This document shows, piece after piece, positions 36,033-48,600 of a stretch of 64,000 nt of DNA. The stretch lies in NCBI GenBank assembly GCA_963995505.1, contig OZ023182.1:201001-265000 (forward strand). The letters run 5' to 3'. Every line of letters starts with the position of its first letter. Positions within the stretch are counted from its first letter, which is position 1. The notes below the pieces were generated by a model, which saw only the letters and a program-made list of their open reading frames with translations, had not been told where the DNA came from and searched no databases. Source of the DNA: Hypericum androsaemum (Eukaryota > Streptophyta > Magnoliopsida > Malpighiales > Hypericaceae). Position numbers and translations under genes: made by a program.

Positions 36033-36620
36033 AGTAAGTGATTTATTATTAACGAATTAGTTTGTTAATTAATTAGGTTTAACACGTAATTACTCATTAA
36101 TTACGCGTCAAAACCTTCACTTATGAAACAACCTTCGAATTCGCCATTTTCGGATTGCTCTTCATATGGAGCACAAGTCGATTGATTCTTCTTTACGCTG
36201 CAGTTGGCAGATTAGATTTATTTTTGTTTGATATACCTGTTATTTGGACAATATATAGTTTTCTCAATACCCGAATTTGAGACTCTTCATCGCATGAATA
36301 TTAACAGTACCAATTTTTTTGAACTATTTCACCTTATCATATCATTTGAGCATCTCTCTTTTCATAATAGATTTGAAAGAAAGAAGACAGAGTACATCTA
36401 TCTATCAAAACTATAATTGGTTGGAATAAAATTTGGTTAAAAATGCACCCAAATACGCAACACCATATTTTCTAAGACAATTAAGTTGATAAATTATTTT
36501 AATTGGCTATCGCATTTTATCTCTCGAGAGACTTTGACCATCACATCACCCATGATTATGAAAGTTTTCAATAAGTTTTGGTTGTCAATAAATTAGGAAA
36601 TAGTTGAAGATCTGTTTTTT
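36033..36620. other. Intergenic, nothing recognised
   Basis: AT-rich DNA. Near its end (36589-36617) lies one copy of a 30-bp direct repeat found again at about 38000. Confidence 0.5.
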
Positions 36621-37901
36621 GGCAAATTACTCTCGGGTTTCACAAATTCATCAGTAGGGTCTTTACTATTTCGAAACTCCTCTTTTCGTCCTCCAAATTT
36701 CGTAAAATAAAACTCTCAAGTCGTTGCTCTAGTACCGGAAAATAACACCGACAAAATTTTACCTGCAAGGACCAAATTATCCCCAGTAAAAAAAATATCT
36801 TCTTCAACCTTGGAACATCAAGAACACCAAGATTAGGCTCAAGAACACCCCTATTAAAAATAAAAAAGTACCAAATTAAACAACCAACAACATAACATTA
36901 AGAACACCAAATTAAACAACTAATAACATAACATCAAGAATCCTAATTCCAATTGGTGCATTGAGCTCTGTCCACCGTCGAAAAATAAAACAAGGGTCCG
37001 GTGAGGTGGCCTATTAGGACCTACCCCTCCGGTCCTCATTCGGGATTTGCTCTTGGTTCACCGGAGGATCAGAACGGGACATGGAGCTGGGAATCAAGCT
37101 GAGAAGAGAGAAGACGAAGGTCAGAGGTTTGGTCAATGGCCTGAATGTCACGGGCCAGAAAGAGATGAGCGAAAGGTGGGCGACGGGGCGAGTGGTGGAC
37201 TACGATCGAAAGGTGGGCGATGAGTCTTTGCGACTTGGACTACTGGCTGGAAGATGGACAGTGGGCAGAACAGCGGCTTGAGTTGCGGCCCCAGAGGAGG
37301 GGGAAGCCAGGAAGAGATTGGCGGCCTGAGCTGGTTTCTCTGTGAAGAAGAAAGAGCTCCACTGGGAGAAGAGAAGAGGCCAGCTGCCAGAAAATTACCC
37401 AATTTGGGATGAACCCAACTAAGCCACTCCTCGTCGTCGGTCCCTATTTTTGGTGTTCATTTCTGGGCTAAAGAGGGGATGAATTCAACCGTTCTTGGAG
37501 ACGAAGATGACCTGGAGCACCTGGGCTTCGATGTGTTTGTTTTCGGGTGTATGTTTAATTAATTGGGTGTTGTTTGGTGTTTAATTGAATTTTTTGGTGT
37601 TTAGTTAATTGGGTGTTCTTGATTTAATTGGGGTATTATTGAATGTGTTAATTGATTGCTCTTGATTGTTTAATTTTCTGGATTTAGGGTTGGTGTTCTT
37701 GATGTTCTAGATGTTGAAGAATATTTTTTTTTACTAAGGGGCAATTTGGTCCTTGCAAGTGAAATTTTGCCAAAGCTATTTTTTGGTACTGGTGCCAGAG
37801 TTCTATTTTACGAAATTTGGAGGATGAAAAGAGAGGTTTTGAAATAATAAGAACCCTACCGATGAATTCGTCAAACTCAAGGGACTTGAAGACAATTTAC
37901 C
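36621..37901. mobile_element. Long-TIR Mutator-like element, 1.3 kb
   Basis: The ends are inverted copies for roughly 200 bp: left GGCAAATTACTCTCGGG, right reverse complement GGTAAATTGTCTTCAAG. Further matched blocks include CCTCCAAATTTCGTAAAATA and CAAGGACCAAATT. The terminal GGNAAATT resembles the 5327 and 42565 elements. The flanks are T-rich on both sides and no clean 9-bp duplication is seen. The GC-richer core (36960-37440) has open frames on both strands without recognisable domains and may be captured host DNA. Confidence 0.75.
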
Positions 37902-40178
37902 TTTTTTTTAATATAATGAGGGAATAAACCCCTGTTTTATTAATTAACCTTGAACGCTAATAACAACTGACCGTGAGGTCGCTACATCACTAATGGTCGA
38001 TAAATTAGGAAATAGTTGAAGATCTGTTTGACTCGCTGCCTTATGGACATCTATGAACACCTACAATGGTCGATAAATGTGAAATTGGCCAAACTAGGCA
38101 CTCAATGAAATGCCAGATAGCTGTTATGGTCCAGCGGAAGTAGCTCGTTACCGGTCTATAACAAGATAACTTTTGTTAAAATTTCCGTTTCGATTTGCAA
38201 CAACATGCCACGAATCAACCCACTTCATGGACTCCTAAATAGTCGTAGGCATCAGAAATCTCAACTCCATCGCAAATAACACATCGGCCCTGGAAATGAG
38301 CGTAGTAATCTAAGTCGTCATCACATTATTCATGGCAAATGTCGCCTAACAAATTTAAGTCGAGATTTATAATTGATAAAAAAAAAAACCTATTTAGGAG
38401 TTGAATCAACTTCATCATCCAGCAAGACAAGTAGCTTTTTTCTTCAGGTCCATCTTGCTTACCAACAAATCCTTAATGGGCTTTGTGGATCAAATCCCTG
38501 GCCCAGATGTTTATACTTGTTGTGTCCATTAAAAATAAAAGGATGTTTGGGCCTGTTAATGGGTCTTCATGTCCATAATTCTAGAATTACGAATGGGCTA
38601 AAACATTCAAAATTATGGTCTTCCCGAAATTGCACCATTTTTGGGGTAGAAAATCGCACGAATTTGCATTAGCTGTAATGTTTGAATATACATTAGCTGT
38701 AGTGATTGAATACCAATTCTCAAAAAGTAATGTTTGAATATGGTTGTTTTTTTGGGTTAGATTACTTGGTATTCGAACACCATTGCATCATTCATCAACA
38801 AATATATATTTAAGTTGGGTGAATTTTTTAAAGTGGTAAAGCTCTCTCAAATACTCTTACATTTTCAAAGACTCGAATTTGAGATTTATTGGTTAAGGTA
38901 AAAAATACCTTCATTAGTTTGACGTAAGTTGATGTAAATGGTTATTGATTATTTTTTGCTACAGTTTCTTGTAGCCGAATCCAAAGAAAGTCAAACAAAA
39001 GGTCCACCACACTGTACAAGACATAAAGTCTTAATTATTGAGCCTGTGCTAGTTAAGGGACTATACCAAAAAAAATACCCAATTATTATATTGTTATCAA
39101 ATCGGTATGGGGACCATATATATACATAAGGTCCATGCGAATCGTGGTTCGATTATATAAAGATTGTGTATGATTTACATTAATTAAGAAGGGCATTATT
39201 TATTGTGTCAAGACGAATTTCAAAGTAAAATTTTAATTGGGTAATGTTTTTAAAATGATGGAGCTGGGGGCTGTAATTTTAATGTTGGATAGAATCAACG
39301 GGTTTATTGCATCATTCCTTCCAGTTTTGTAATCTACACAACTCCTTGGGTGTAACCTTCCACTTTCAGGAGTAAAAATATATGCATTAACCAGATAAAA
39401 AATGTGTTTTCGTAAAAATTAAAAATATATATAAACCTTGAAATAATTAATGTCTATTAGGCACGTCAAACGTACACTACAAGGAGATTTCAGTTTTCAC
39501 AAATTATAAGACCTTGGATATTAGAGTGATTGTGAAATTGTTGAAGCCTAAAGTATATTTTATTGAATTAAATAAGTATCCAATATGGCAAGCAGTATTC
39601 CTTTTGTGATCTGGATTTCTTTTGGTTCTAAAGTCGTCCAAAGGTTGTCGACATCGAGAGAAACTCCAAACCAAGTTATCTAACAGGATTCCCAGGCCAC
39701 ATATAACCGGACAAACTACTACCCCACCATTAAAAAAAAAAGGAAAAGACAAACTAGTACCTACTTTCCTATATTTGGCGCTTAATAATCCAATATGGTC
39801 ATGGCCCACTTAATCTCAAGGCCTCATAATTGACTCCTAGCTATTCCCTTTGAGTAACCAAACTTGGTGATGAATGAAAGACAACAAAACAAAATTTAAT
39901 TGTGAAATACCTGTTACTGACTAGGATTTGACGAATGCAAATCGCCAACACACAGAATTCGACGACTAATTCAAATATTATTGTGATAACTAATATCATT
40001 TTAAGTTAGATAATAATTTTAAAATAATAATAATTCTATCAATAATATTTTCCAAGAGCTCGAACTTCATCTTTGAATCACTCCTTGCCTTCATATAAGA
40101 GGAAAAAACATTCTCCACTCCGTACGATTCCCGACAAACTTGCGAACTAGAATAGAATACTGGGTAAAACAATTCCAA
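37902..40178. other. Intergenic, nothing recognised
   Basis: About 2.3 kb of AT-rich sequence. Several short open frames show no motif. It contains the second copy of the 30-bp repeat (about 38000-38029). Confidence 0.5.
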
Positions 40179-40188
40179 TGGTGATTAG

Positions 40189-40644
40189 CATGGTTTTAAA
40201 AAACGACCCGGAGGTCGACCCGGGATTTCTCCCGTCCTCCGGGTCGGCCGGTCGGACCGGGCGGACCACCGGTCGGACCAAATTTTTTTATTTTTAAATA
40301 TTTTAAATAATATATATATGTAGGTTAAAATATACTTATTTTTCATACCAAAAAAAAGTAGACTTAATTTTTTATCTCTCCACTCTATAAATCTACTTTA
40401 TTTATTTATTTATAAATTTGTCAAATCAATTTTTTTTCTCGAAAACTACAAAAAAAAGTCAATTTGTCCATTTTTGTACTAACCGGGTTCGACCGGTCAG
40501 GATGGATCTCAAAATCGGCCGGTCCGACCGGATTTAGTCCGGTTAGTACAGACCCCGGTCAAAAGCCTAAAAATGACCCGACCTAGTGCCCGTTTCGTGG
40601 TCCAACCGGTCGGACCACCGGTCGGACCGCGTTTTTTAAAACCA
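40189..40644. mobile_element. Small TIR element (MITE) with 10-bp direct flanks
   Basis: The ends are inverted: left CATGGTTTTAAAAAACG, right reverse complement TGGTTTTAAAAAACG. Inside them GC-rich segments built of CGGTCGGACC units are also inverted relative to each other. TGGTGATTAG occurs at 40179-40188 and again at 40645-40654, a 9-10-bp target duplication. No coding capacity. The 456-bp length fits a MITE, and the duplication length favours the Mutator superfamily, but this is not certain. Confidence 0.78.
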
Positions 40645-40654
40645 TGGTGATTAG

Positions 40655-41377
40655 GGGAATTAACATTGGCGACAAACCGATAGTGTGCCCTAGTTCCAAA
40701 ACTAGCCTGAGATATTTTTATATAAATTCATATATTAATTATTGTAATTATATTGGAGATATATTTACTTATAAAAAACAATGCAAATGGTGAATATCAA
40801 TTAAATTAATAAATGAAAAAGAACTTTTTGTACTAATAATTTAAAATTTTGTGCTGGACTTATGACCCGCTTGTGTTCATATGATCCTCTTGTCCGGAAA
40901 ACAAATTCAAACTTGTGCAATAAGCTTCCAAACTTTTAAACCAAAAAAACAAAAAAGCTTCCAAACTTAATATACTTGAAAATCTAAGGTTGAAAATAGA
41001 AAGACGGTTGAGTCAACCATAAATGCTTCATCGATCAGACAGAACCCAAACCCAGCCCAATTAAATAATTGAAAACAAGCGAGAAAAATAAAAGTGATCA
41101 TGCCCCACCTGGTTCGATCAAATTGTAATATCTATATATGTATATATAAAAACTGTCTCACATTTATACCATTTGCTGAAATTGACATGGAATGTAAAAA
41201 TTAAGAATATATATTATAGCACTCCTAATTATTATTTGCCTCAATAGTGTCAGGGAGTCCGGGGGTATCCATTTTCGAATCCCCTCCCGTAACCACCGAA
41301 CCAATTAATTAAATTCAAATGATCCATCAACTGCTTGAGAAAAAAAAGCCAAAAACAAATCAATTAAGATCACTTAA
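40655..41377. other. Intergenic and 3' flank of the second pectinesterase gene
   Basis: AT-rich sequence with no gene. The last 100 bp or so are probably the 3' UTR of the downstream minus-strand gene. Confidence 0.5.
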
Positions 41378-44300
41378 TTATATCAACCCGAGATTATATG
41401 GAACCCCGGTTTGGGGCAACCAAGCATCCCCCTGCGTGAAATTCCCGACGGTGAAGTTATAAGCGTCGGTGGCATTGGTCAACACATGGAACCCAGCCCA
41501 CGTAACCCTACCCTCAGTCTTGGCCCCCGCCCCCGTGTTGTTATACTCGGCGTAGTACAAAGTGTCGAGCGCGAAGCTCCCGTTCCACGGGGCCCACCCG
41601 GTGGGGTCAATGAGGCTAGACAAACTCGAATTCATAAAAATCGTGGTCGAGTAGAGCTTCCACGGCCTCCCGAGGTACGTCCTGACCGTGGCGTTGCTGG
41701 TGGCGAGGTCCTTGGCGGCCTTGATGCTGCAGTTGTGGATGGAGATGCCGGTGTTCTGGTTGGGGTCGGTGCGGCCCTGGGCGGTGATGGTGTTGAACTG
41801 CCCGGACATGGGGAGGCGGGAGTTGATCCTGCAGTTCTGGAGGACGACGGCCGCGTTGCCGAAGATGTAGTCGACGGTGCCGTAGACCTCGCAGTCGCGG
41901 TACAACTGGCGGAGGGAGTGAGTGTAGAGTGTGTCCTGGTACCCCTCGAACCCGCAGCTGTAGAACGCCGACATGTCCGCTCCGTTCCGGACGGCCACCG
42001 CTTGGTGCTTTATCGCCCCCGCCGTGTTCCTGAACGTCATGTTTATCCCCACGAATCCTTGCCCGACCACCGCTGTAAATTTCCATACCAGATTTTAATT
42101 GTCTGATTAAAAATGACATTTCTCAGAACAAGTCCTGACCTACTTCACGTGGAAGCGAGCACTAAATTGAATGTTTGAGTTCCGTCAGACGTCTTTAATT
42201 ATTATTTAGTGGGTGGAAACCGACGGAAGTTTATTATATGCACCATGTGTTAAGAGTCGAGACATTTGCTTTAGAACAAATAAACTAAATTGACAAAAAA
42301 TATTACCATTAATTAATAATTACCGTCCATTTAGGCAAGGCGTAGGTGTCGGCAGGAGCCAATTCAATATTTTAATGGATTATTCATTGATGTCCGTGAT
42401 TGAGATGTTATATGCAAAAAGAAACTAAATAAATGCTTGACCTTTCGGTATGAGCTGTAAATGTCACATGGGTCTACCCAATTTTCCAAATTATGCATCT
42501 GCCTCAAACGCTCCTCCCAAAACGAGAAGATACACATGTTTTTAAAAAAAGATAAATTATTATAGGGCAAATTACCCTCACGTTCCTGTACTATGGTCAC
42601 CCTCCCCCTAGGGTTCCTGAATTTTGGAAAATGATTTTCCCGTCCCTAAGTTTTGATGATAATAGACTCTCGGGTCCCTGGAGCCGGAATATTCCTTTTT
42701 CTCCGACGATACCCCACCTGAAAAGACTAAAATGCCCCTCCCTTATTAAAAAATAAAAAAACCATCTTTCTTTCCCCTCCTTCTTCCTCCCACTTCATCT
42801 TCTACCTCTAACCTTCAACATTAAACTCAAACTCAAACTCAAATCCAAATCTTTTTATTGAAATTTAAAACTAATTAGAGAGAATCAAAATTTAAAGAAC
42901 TCTTATTTTCATATGTTATATCCAACTTTTAACCCTAATCTCTTCCGTAAATCTCCTCCATTTCCAGCATTGACCAAATCGACTCCACCCACATAGACTC
43001 CAACATTGACCAAATCCACCGAAGCCTCCTTCACATCAGCAGCCCCCACGCGGTGGGCCCCACCACCACCAACACCACCGACAACCACAACAACCGAGCC
43101 GCCCTCTACTCCCTCGCTTGCCGGGTCAAGTACCCGGTGGACACCCCGGAGAGCATATGGGCCTGCCTCGACGAGTCCATGTTCCTCAAGTCCGCCTCCC
43201 GCTACGTCCGTGCCACTCACGTGCACCGCTCCCTCCTATCCTCGAGGACGACCCCACCACCTCCCTCCTCCTCGACTTCATTACCTGGCTTCCCTTCTCG
43301 AACCCCGCCGCTAAGATGCTCGTCGAGCTCCAAGTCCCACGACTCCGCCGCCGAAGACGGCACCACCACCGTCAAGCTCTCCGATCGCGATTCACTCGTC
43401 AAGTCCGCCAACACTCGCCGTAGATTCGATTCTTTCTGTTATGGACCCTACGAAGCCCAATTTGGTCGATCTAGGGATATTAAGATCGTGAAGAAGCCCA
43501 ATTTATGTGTTAGTTGTTATGGCTTCAGATCTAGTTGAGCGATTGGATATCTATACAGTGACAAGGTTGGGTTTGGGTTTTAAGGTTGGGGAAGATGACG
43601 AAAGTACCCAGGTGGAACTTTTTGAGTTGGGGAAGATGATGGTACCCATATGATTTCCTTGATTGTTCTTGGTTTTAGTTTAGGTATTTTGTTGATTTTA
43701 ATTCTCAGCAAAGAAGAAGAAAGTGAAGGAAAGAAGATGAAGTTTGATTTTAGATATTTTTTATTTCCACCGAGGAGGAGGAGAGAGAGGAATAAAGGAA
43801 GAAGATAACCTTTGTTTTTTCAACAAAGGAGGGTATTTTGGTCATTTCAAGTGGAGGTTCACCGGAGAAAAAAGAATATTCCGGCTCCAGGGACCCGAGA
43901 GTCTATTATCATCAAAACTTAAGGACGAAAAAATCATTTTCCAAAATCCAGGGACCCTATGGGGAGGCTGATCAAAGTACAGGGATGTGAAGATAATTTA
44001 TCCATTATTATATTGTCGAGTTTTGAACCTTGAACTTTCAATACACATTATTTTTTATAGTAAAATGAGTTGACTCGATACCTAATACTGTTAATTTTTT
44101 TGGGTTCAATTAATATGATATTCACACACCTAATAGACCAACTAAAATAAGTTAAAATTGGTTGAATTATAATAAAGTTTTCTGAACAAGAGAAGTTTTC
44201 AATGACTATTTGATATTGTTTGTTGATATAGGTGGTTAGAGTGGATTTAAAAAAAAATCTATAATCCAAATAAAAATTGTTGATAAGTCACATCCTAAAA

Positions 44301-45501
44301 GTTCACTTAGTAGCCAGTGTGTAAGCGCTTTGTATAGTTCCGTATGTTTCGTTATGTAGTTATATTGGAAATATATAAAAAATGCTTATAATTTTTTTTG
44401 TCTAGTTTGGTTAATGAAGCTTGGCAAATCCTAAAATGAATTTAATGTATAAATGAGTTAAATTATATGCATGCACGTAAACTTACCAAAGGTGGAGGAA
44501 TTGAAAGTCGTCCAGCCGTCAACGACGCTCCGGTTGCCGGTGATAATCGTCCTCCCAATGCCGTCTCCGATCATCATAATGTACCTTTTGTTGGTGGGAA
44601 TAGAGACGTACTCATCGTCATAATTCCCCTTAACCACATAAATCACGAAGTACCCACTTCCGGCGGTGGTATTATCAGGTGCAGCAGCTACCGCATCATT
44701 AATGGTGGTGAAATTCCCACCTCCTTTCTTGTTAACAACCACCATTTGGCTCACATTTACGCTACTACCAACGGTAGTACTCTGATCAAGCAACAACCTC
44801 CTCCCGCTTAGCGACTCGTACCTTTCCCTATCCGAATTGGACATCCTCAAGGGCAATCCATCTCTTACACCGTTCTCCAACTCGGAGAAGGTGTGCTTCC
44901 TCTCTTCTTCCAGTGTCTCCCTCCCCTTGACCTTCTTGTGGTGTCGGATCCAGCCCTTGTCGAAAAGGGCTAGCGATATGCTGCAAGTCTTGGTCCCGTT
45001 GGAAATGGGAGTGACCAAGCTGTTGGTGACACTCGAGGAAGCGTCGGCGGTCCTTAGGCCGTCCATACACGTGTCGTAGTTGGTCAGCGTGGCACTTAGT
45101 AGGGTTTGCAAGTCTATAGCTTGGAGGGAATGGAGGGTATCGGTGTAGTTTACGGATCTCAGAGTGTAAGAGAGGGAGTCCACGTTCAGTTGGGCTAGGA
45201 AGTGGCAGTCCTCTAGGGCTCTGATGCTTGAAGGGAAATAGTAAGGGGAGACCCTAAGGAAGTAGTTCACTAGCTTGAGGAACTTCTTTGCGTGTGACAA
45301 GGATTGGCGAAGGGAGATCCTCCCGTAGTCTTTCAAGGTTCCGGGTTTGTGGCCGTACGGCAGCACTGTGGATCGGCAGAACTTGGGGTACTGCGTCGAG
45401 GAGCAGAAGTTGTCCGGCGTGTCGGCGGCCGGAGCTGCAAGAGATGGAGACAAGAGAATGAGGACAAATATTGAAGTGGAGAGGATGTTGGAAATTGACA
45501 T
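41378..45501 (-). CDS. PME: Pectin methylesterase with PMEI pro-region, transposon in its intron
   Basis: Two exons, 44487-45501 and 41378-42072, join across a 2.4-kb intron into 569 residues. The N-terminus is a cleavable signal peptide (ILSTSIFVLILLSPSLAAPA). A PMEI domain follows (FCSSTQYPKFCRST, EDCHFL, YDTCMDGL), then the processing site SGRRLLLD and the catalytic domain with [55 protein letters not shown] and TYLGRPWKLYSTT. The catalytic Asp pair and Arg are present. It acts in the apoplast on methyl-esterified pectin. It belongs to a different subfamily from the first gene: signal peptide instead of signal anchor, one intron instead of two. The intron contains a complete Mutator-like element. 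Confidence 0.96.
42565..44003. mobile_element. Pack-MULE with 9-bp TSD inside a pectinesterase intron
   Basis: Perfect 9-bp flanking repeat ATTATTATA at 42556-42564 and 44004-44012. TIRs of about 150-200 bp: left GGGCAAATTACCCTCACG, right reverse complement GGATAAATTATCTTCACA, with the long shared block ending CCCTGGAGCCGGAATATTC. The 1,439-bp element has no transposase. Its GC-rich interior holds a gene fragment resembling COG1. Confidence 0.92.
42985..43250 (+). pseudogene. COG1: Captured fragment resembling Golgi tethering subunit COG1
   Basis: Plus-strand translation includes DQIHRSLLHISS, then RAALYSLACRVKYPVDTPES and [20 protein letters not shown]. This agrees with the plant COG1 block I remember around [23 protein letters not shown]. 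In COG1 this lies in the N-terminal half, and the protein is part of the conserved oligomeric Golgi tether for retrograde vesicles. Only one exon-sized piece is present, with no family start and no continuation; reading downstream (to about 43538) becomes unrelated. It sits antisense to the host pectinesterase gene. Assignment is from memory. Confidence 0.6.
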
Positions 45502-45597
45502 GGCTGAAACTACTGGCTAGGAAAATGAGATGGCTTCTTTTTTTGGATTAGTTTCCAGCTTGGTTTGGAGGAATTGGTGGTATTGATGGGATTTGAA

Positions 45598-45606
45598 TAT
45601 TTATAG
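45598..45606 (-). promoter_or_regulatory. TATA box of the second pectinesterase gene
   Basis: Minus strand CTATAAATA about 97-105 bp upstream of the start codon at 45501, matching the plant TATA consensus. Confidence 0.65.
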
Positions 45607-48600
45607 AGGGGTCCTATTTGTCGGTCGATCACATGCACCGCTACTATTATATGTCTTTGGATTTAATAGTACTTGGAGTTGCTGCTCTTTGTTTTTTCCT
45701 CCAAGTTGCTGATCTTTTAAAGTATTTTTTTCTATTTGTAAAATTTAAATTCAATACATATTTTAAAAAAAATCAAGTTTATTATCATTTGTAACCAAAC
45801 AAGAAAAGAAAACTTTTATGGGTAAGTTGCTGCCCTTTGTTTGCTGCAATTATGTAATTTTTCGACTTAATAGCTCGACCTAATCTTTTTGGCTGATGAC
45901 CGGTAATTAATTTACGCTAGACCACTATATGTACTTGGAAATTCAGTCTAATTATCAACCTTATGGTGATAATAATTTATTCGGAGATATATATTGCTTC
46001 ATGATACTCGACGTAATATTTAGCTGGTTCAAATAATAAATTCATGGAGATGTCTTCCGTTTTTCTTTTTCTTTATCTTTAATTCTCTATTTTCAAAGTT
46101 GAACAATATCAGATTCTATTTAAGGAGTCACTCTCTAATAATATTTTTTGCATTTGTAATATTTAAATTTAAGACAGTGTTAAATAAATTTAAGTATCTT
46201 AGGAGTTCCATTAAATCCTATTAATTGTTTTCGTACTTTTTTTCTAAACCGAATCAGGATAACAAACTTGTTATCTAGGGATCCTTTTATTATCTAGGGA
46301 TCCTTTTATCCTGACCACAAGTAATAATAGTTAATTACACATATATCCTCTATTTATGAGGTGTAAGTGCACGTGAGTCTCCTTGTTTATTCAAATGCGC
46401 GTTGTTTTTTGGATTCTGAGTCCAGACTCCACTGGCTGAGCAAGTTGGTGCGGTTTCTTTTCTTTATATTTTGTTTGTTTCCTTCCCATGAACATGAAAA
46501 AGATACTCATCTATAGAGCGTCCACCTCGATGAATGTTTTCTAGCAGCCACTTATTTGGAAATTAACTTTTTAGTAAGAATTACTTCGTCGAAACCAATG
46601 GCTTTAAATCTCCGTATACAAACAAACTATTATCTTCAGTATAATTAGCAATCCGCAATCCAGTAATCTCATTATACCCCTTCTACCAAAGTTCTTGGAA
46701 CTAAAATTTACAAAATAAATTTTAATTTTTTAAAAGTAGAATTTTTTTCATATATAAATATATATTTACAAACTAGATGTTGAATTTCCTAATGAGAGGT
46801 TGTAACCGCATCTTCTTTAAATCCTACCGTAGTAAAATCCAATGAAAATTTTACAATAAGAAAAAAGTGTCAACGTTAAAGTTCGTGTCTATCGAGCTTC
46901 ATCGGCATCCTGTTTTCTTGGTTTTGTCCAGATTATGTCGATAGGTTTTGTGACTATGTGGAGGCCGGCAAGGAGGGGAAACAATGTAATTACCGTGGTG
47001 AATGATAGTGTGGAATTAGTTATAGCGATTATTAATGTTAAGGCAGGAAGTTCCCTATGGAGATACTTATTCTTTAATACACATATATTACTTCAAAAAA
47101 TTTATTACCTATCGAATACAAATAATAAATGGAAATATGTTATTTATTAATTACATATATGCAAAATTCAAACCTTCTATAGTTACAAAACTTATATTGC
47201 AGTGGCACAAAATCTAGATTTGAACAAGTTACCCCATTTCTTCAAGTTATAGATCCCGATTAGCTCAGATTTCAAGTTGTTACAATTTTCTTTTTCGGTC
47301 AAAGTTTACAAGAGTTGTTACTTTGCACATGTACAATTACATATACATATATGTGCGTGATATAATAAACACCGACGTATATTTAGGTAGACTGGTTCAG
47401 CCTTCTCCTACATGTATCTTAGAAAATGGTTCTCTCGTTTTCAACGATGCAGTAATCTATACACCAGTTGTATACTAATTATATGCTACAACTAACAATC
47501 TATTTAATTTTCTTTTTTCGACATTCCATGCTATTGGAATATGTATTCTATATCGCTTATTATACATACACAAATTCTCCATATAATGAATTAAATGGAT
47601 TAAATTTGAGAGACTGTATTGAAGTATGAATCGCTAACGAAAGATACATAATCAACTACATAATAAATTAGATGTTATTTATCAATTATCTTAAAATTTT
47701 AGATAGGACATCTAAACTCTAACTATTTCGCTAATAATTTCTCGGAATCTACATGGGTTCGGTTAGACACATACCAAACAATCATGCCAAACATCCAAAT
47801 TTCTTAGCGTATTGTTGTGGAATTAAGCATGTACTTCAAAAGGTAAAATTTAGCATTTCCTATCCGTAATACTTGACCCAAATCTTTTTATAAGAAAAAA
47901 AATCTCACTTAACCAATTCGGAATTTCAACAAAAAAAAAAAGATCAGATGCATCCTAATTTGTCTGACTTACCGATTGTTGCATTTCTTTGACTAATCTG
48001 GTCCAATATTATTCTTGACAGCCATAATACAACGTTGTAATCCATCCATTAAAAAATATAATAATTTAGTGATGATCCTAATACAATGATTGAAAGATAT
48101 GTATGGAGTCCTTTTTTTTAGGGAAATATATATGGATGTCCTACCTAGCCAGCCAATTTTAGTGGAGGACTTGGGAGGAGGAGTTGACTTCGTCCTTTGT
48201 GCACCTAGACAACCTTGTCAGCCCTAGCCTACCATCAATAATCCATTGCAACCCGGCCCTGCCGTGACCTGCTTTTTCCGTGAACGTGTGGCTGAGTGCA
48301 CTAGATAGTGGACTGCACTGTCCAACAAAGTGAATCTAGTTAATTACATCCTATTATTTCTGCCCAAAAAATTACATCCTATTATTTAGTAGTAATGTTG
48401 GAAGAGAATGTGCATATTTAGAAGTAGTTAACATCATCGGCAACTCAAAAAATAAATCGTTCTGAGTTCGAAGTACACTGTAACCATTGTTGTTAACTCT
48501 AGTACCATAACGACCATTTCTACAGATAAAGAACCTCTTTGTTACATAATTTCTTCTTTATATTTTTAAAAAATAAATTTTTACAACACGATTATACCTG

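Noticed and set aside
37081..37402. Overlapping open frames on both strands in the 36.6-kb element
   Set aside because: No recognisable domain; expected in GC-rich captured DNA inside a MULE.
39130..39180. GGTTCGATTAT as a possible tRNA T-arm
   Set aside because: No A-box or cloverleaf around it; no tRNA gene was found anywhere in the window.
41411..42106. Plus-strand 231-codon open frame opposite the second pectinesterase exon
   Set aside because: Antisense shadow of a strongly supported exon; composition follows codon bias of the minus strand.
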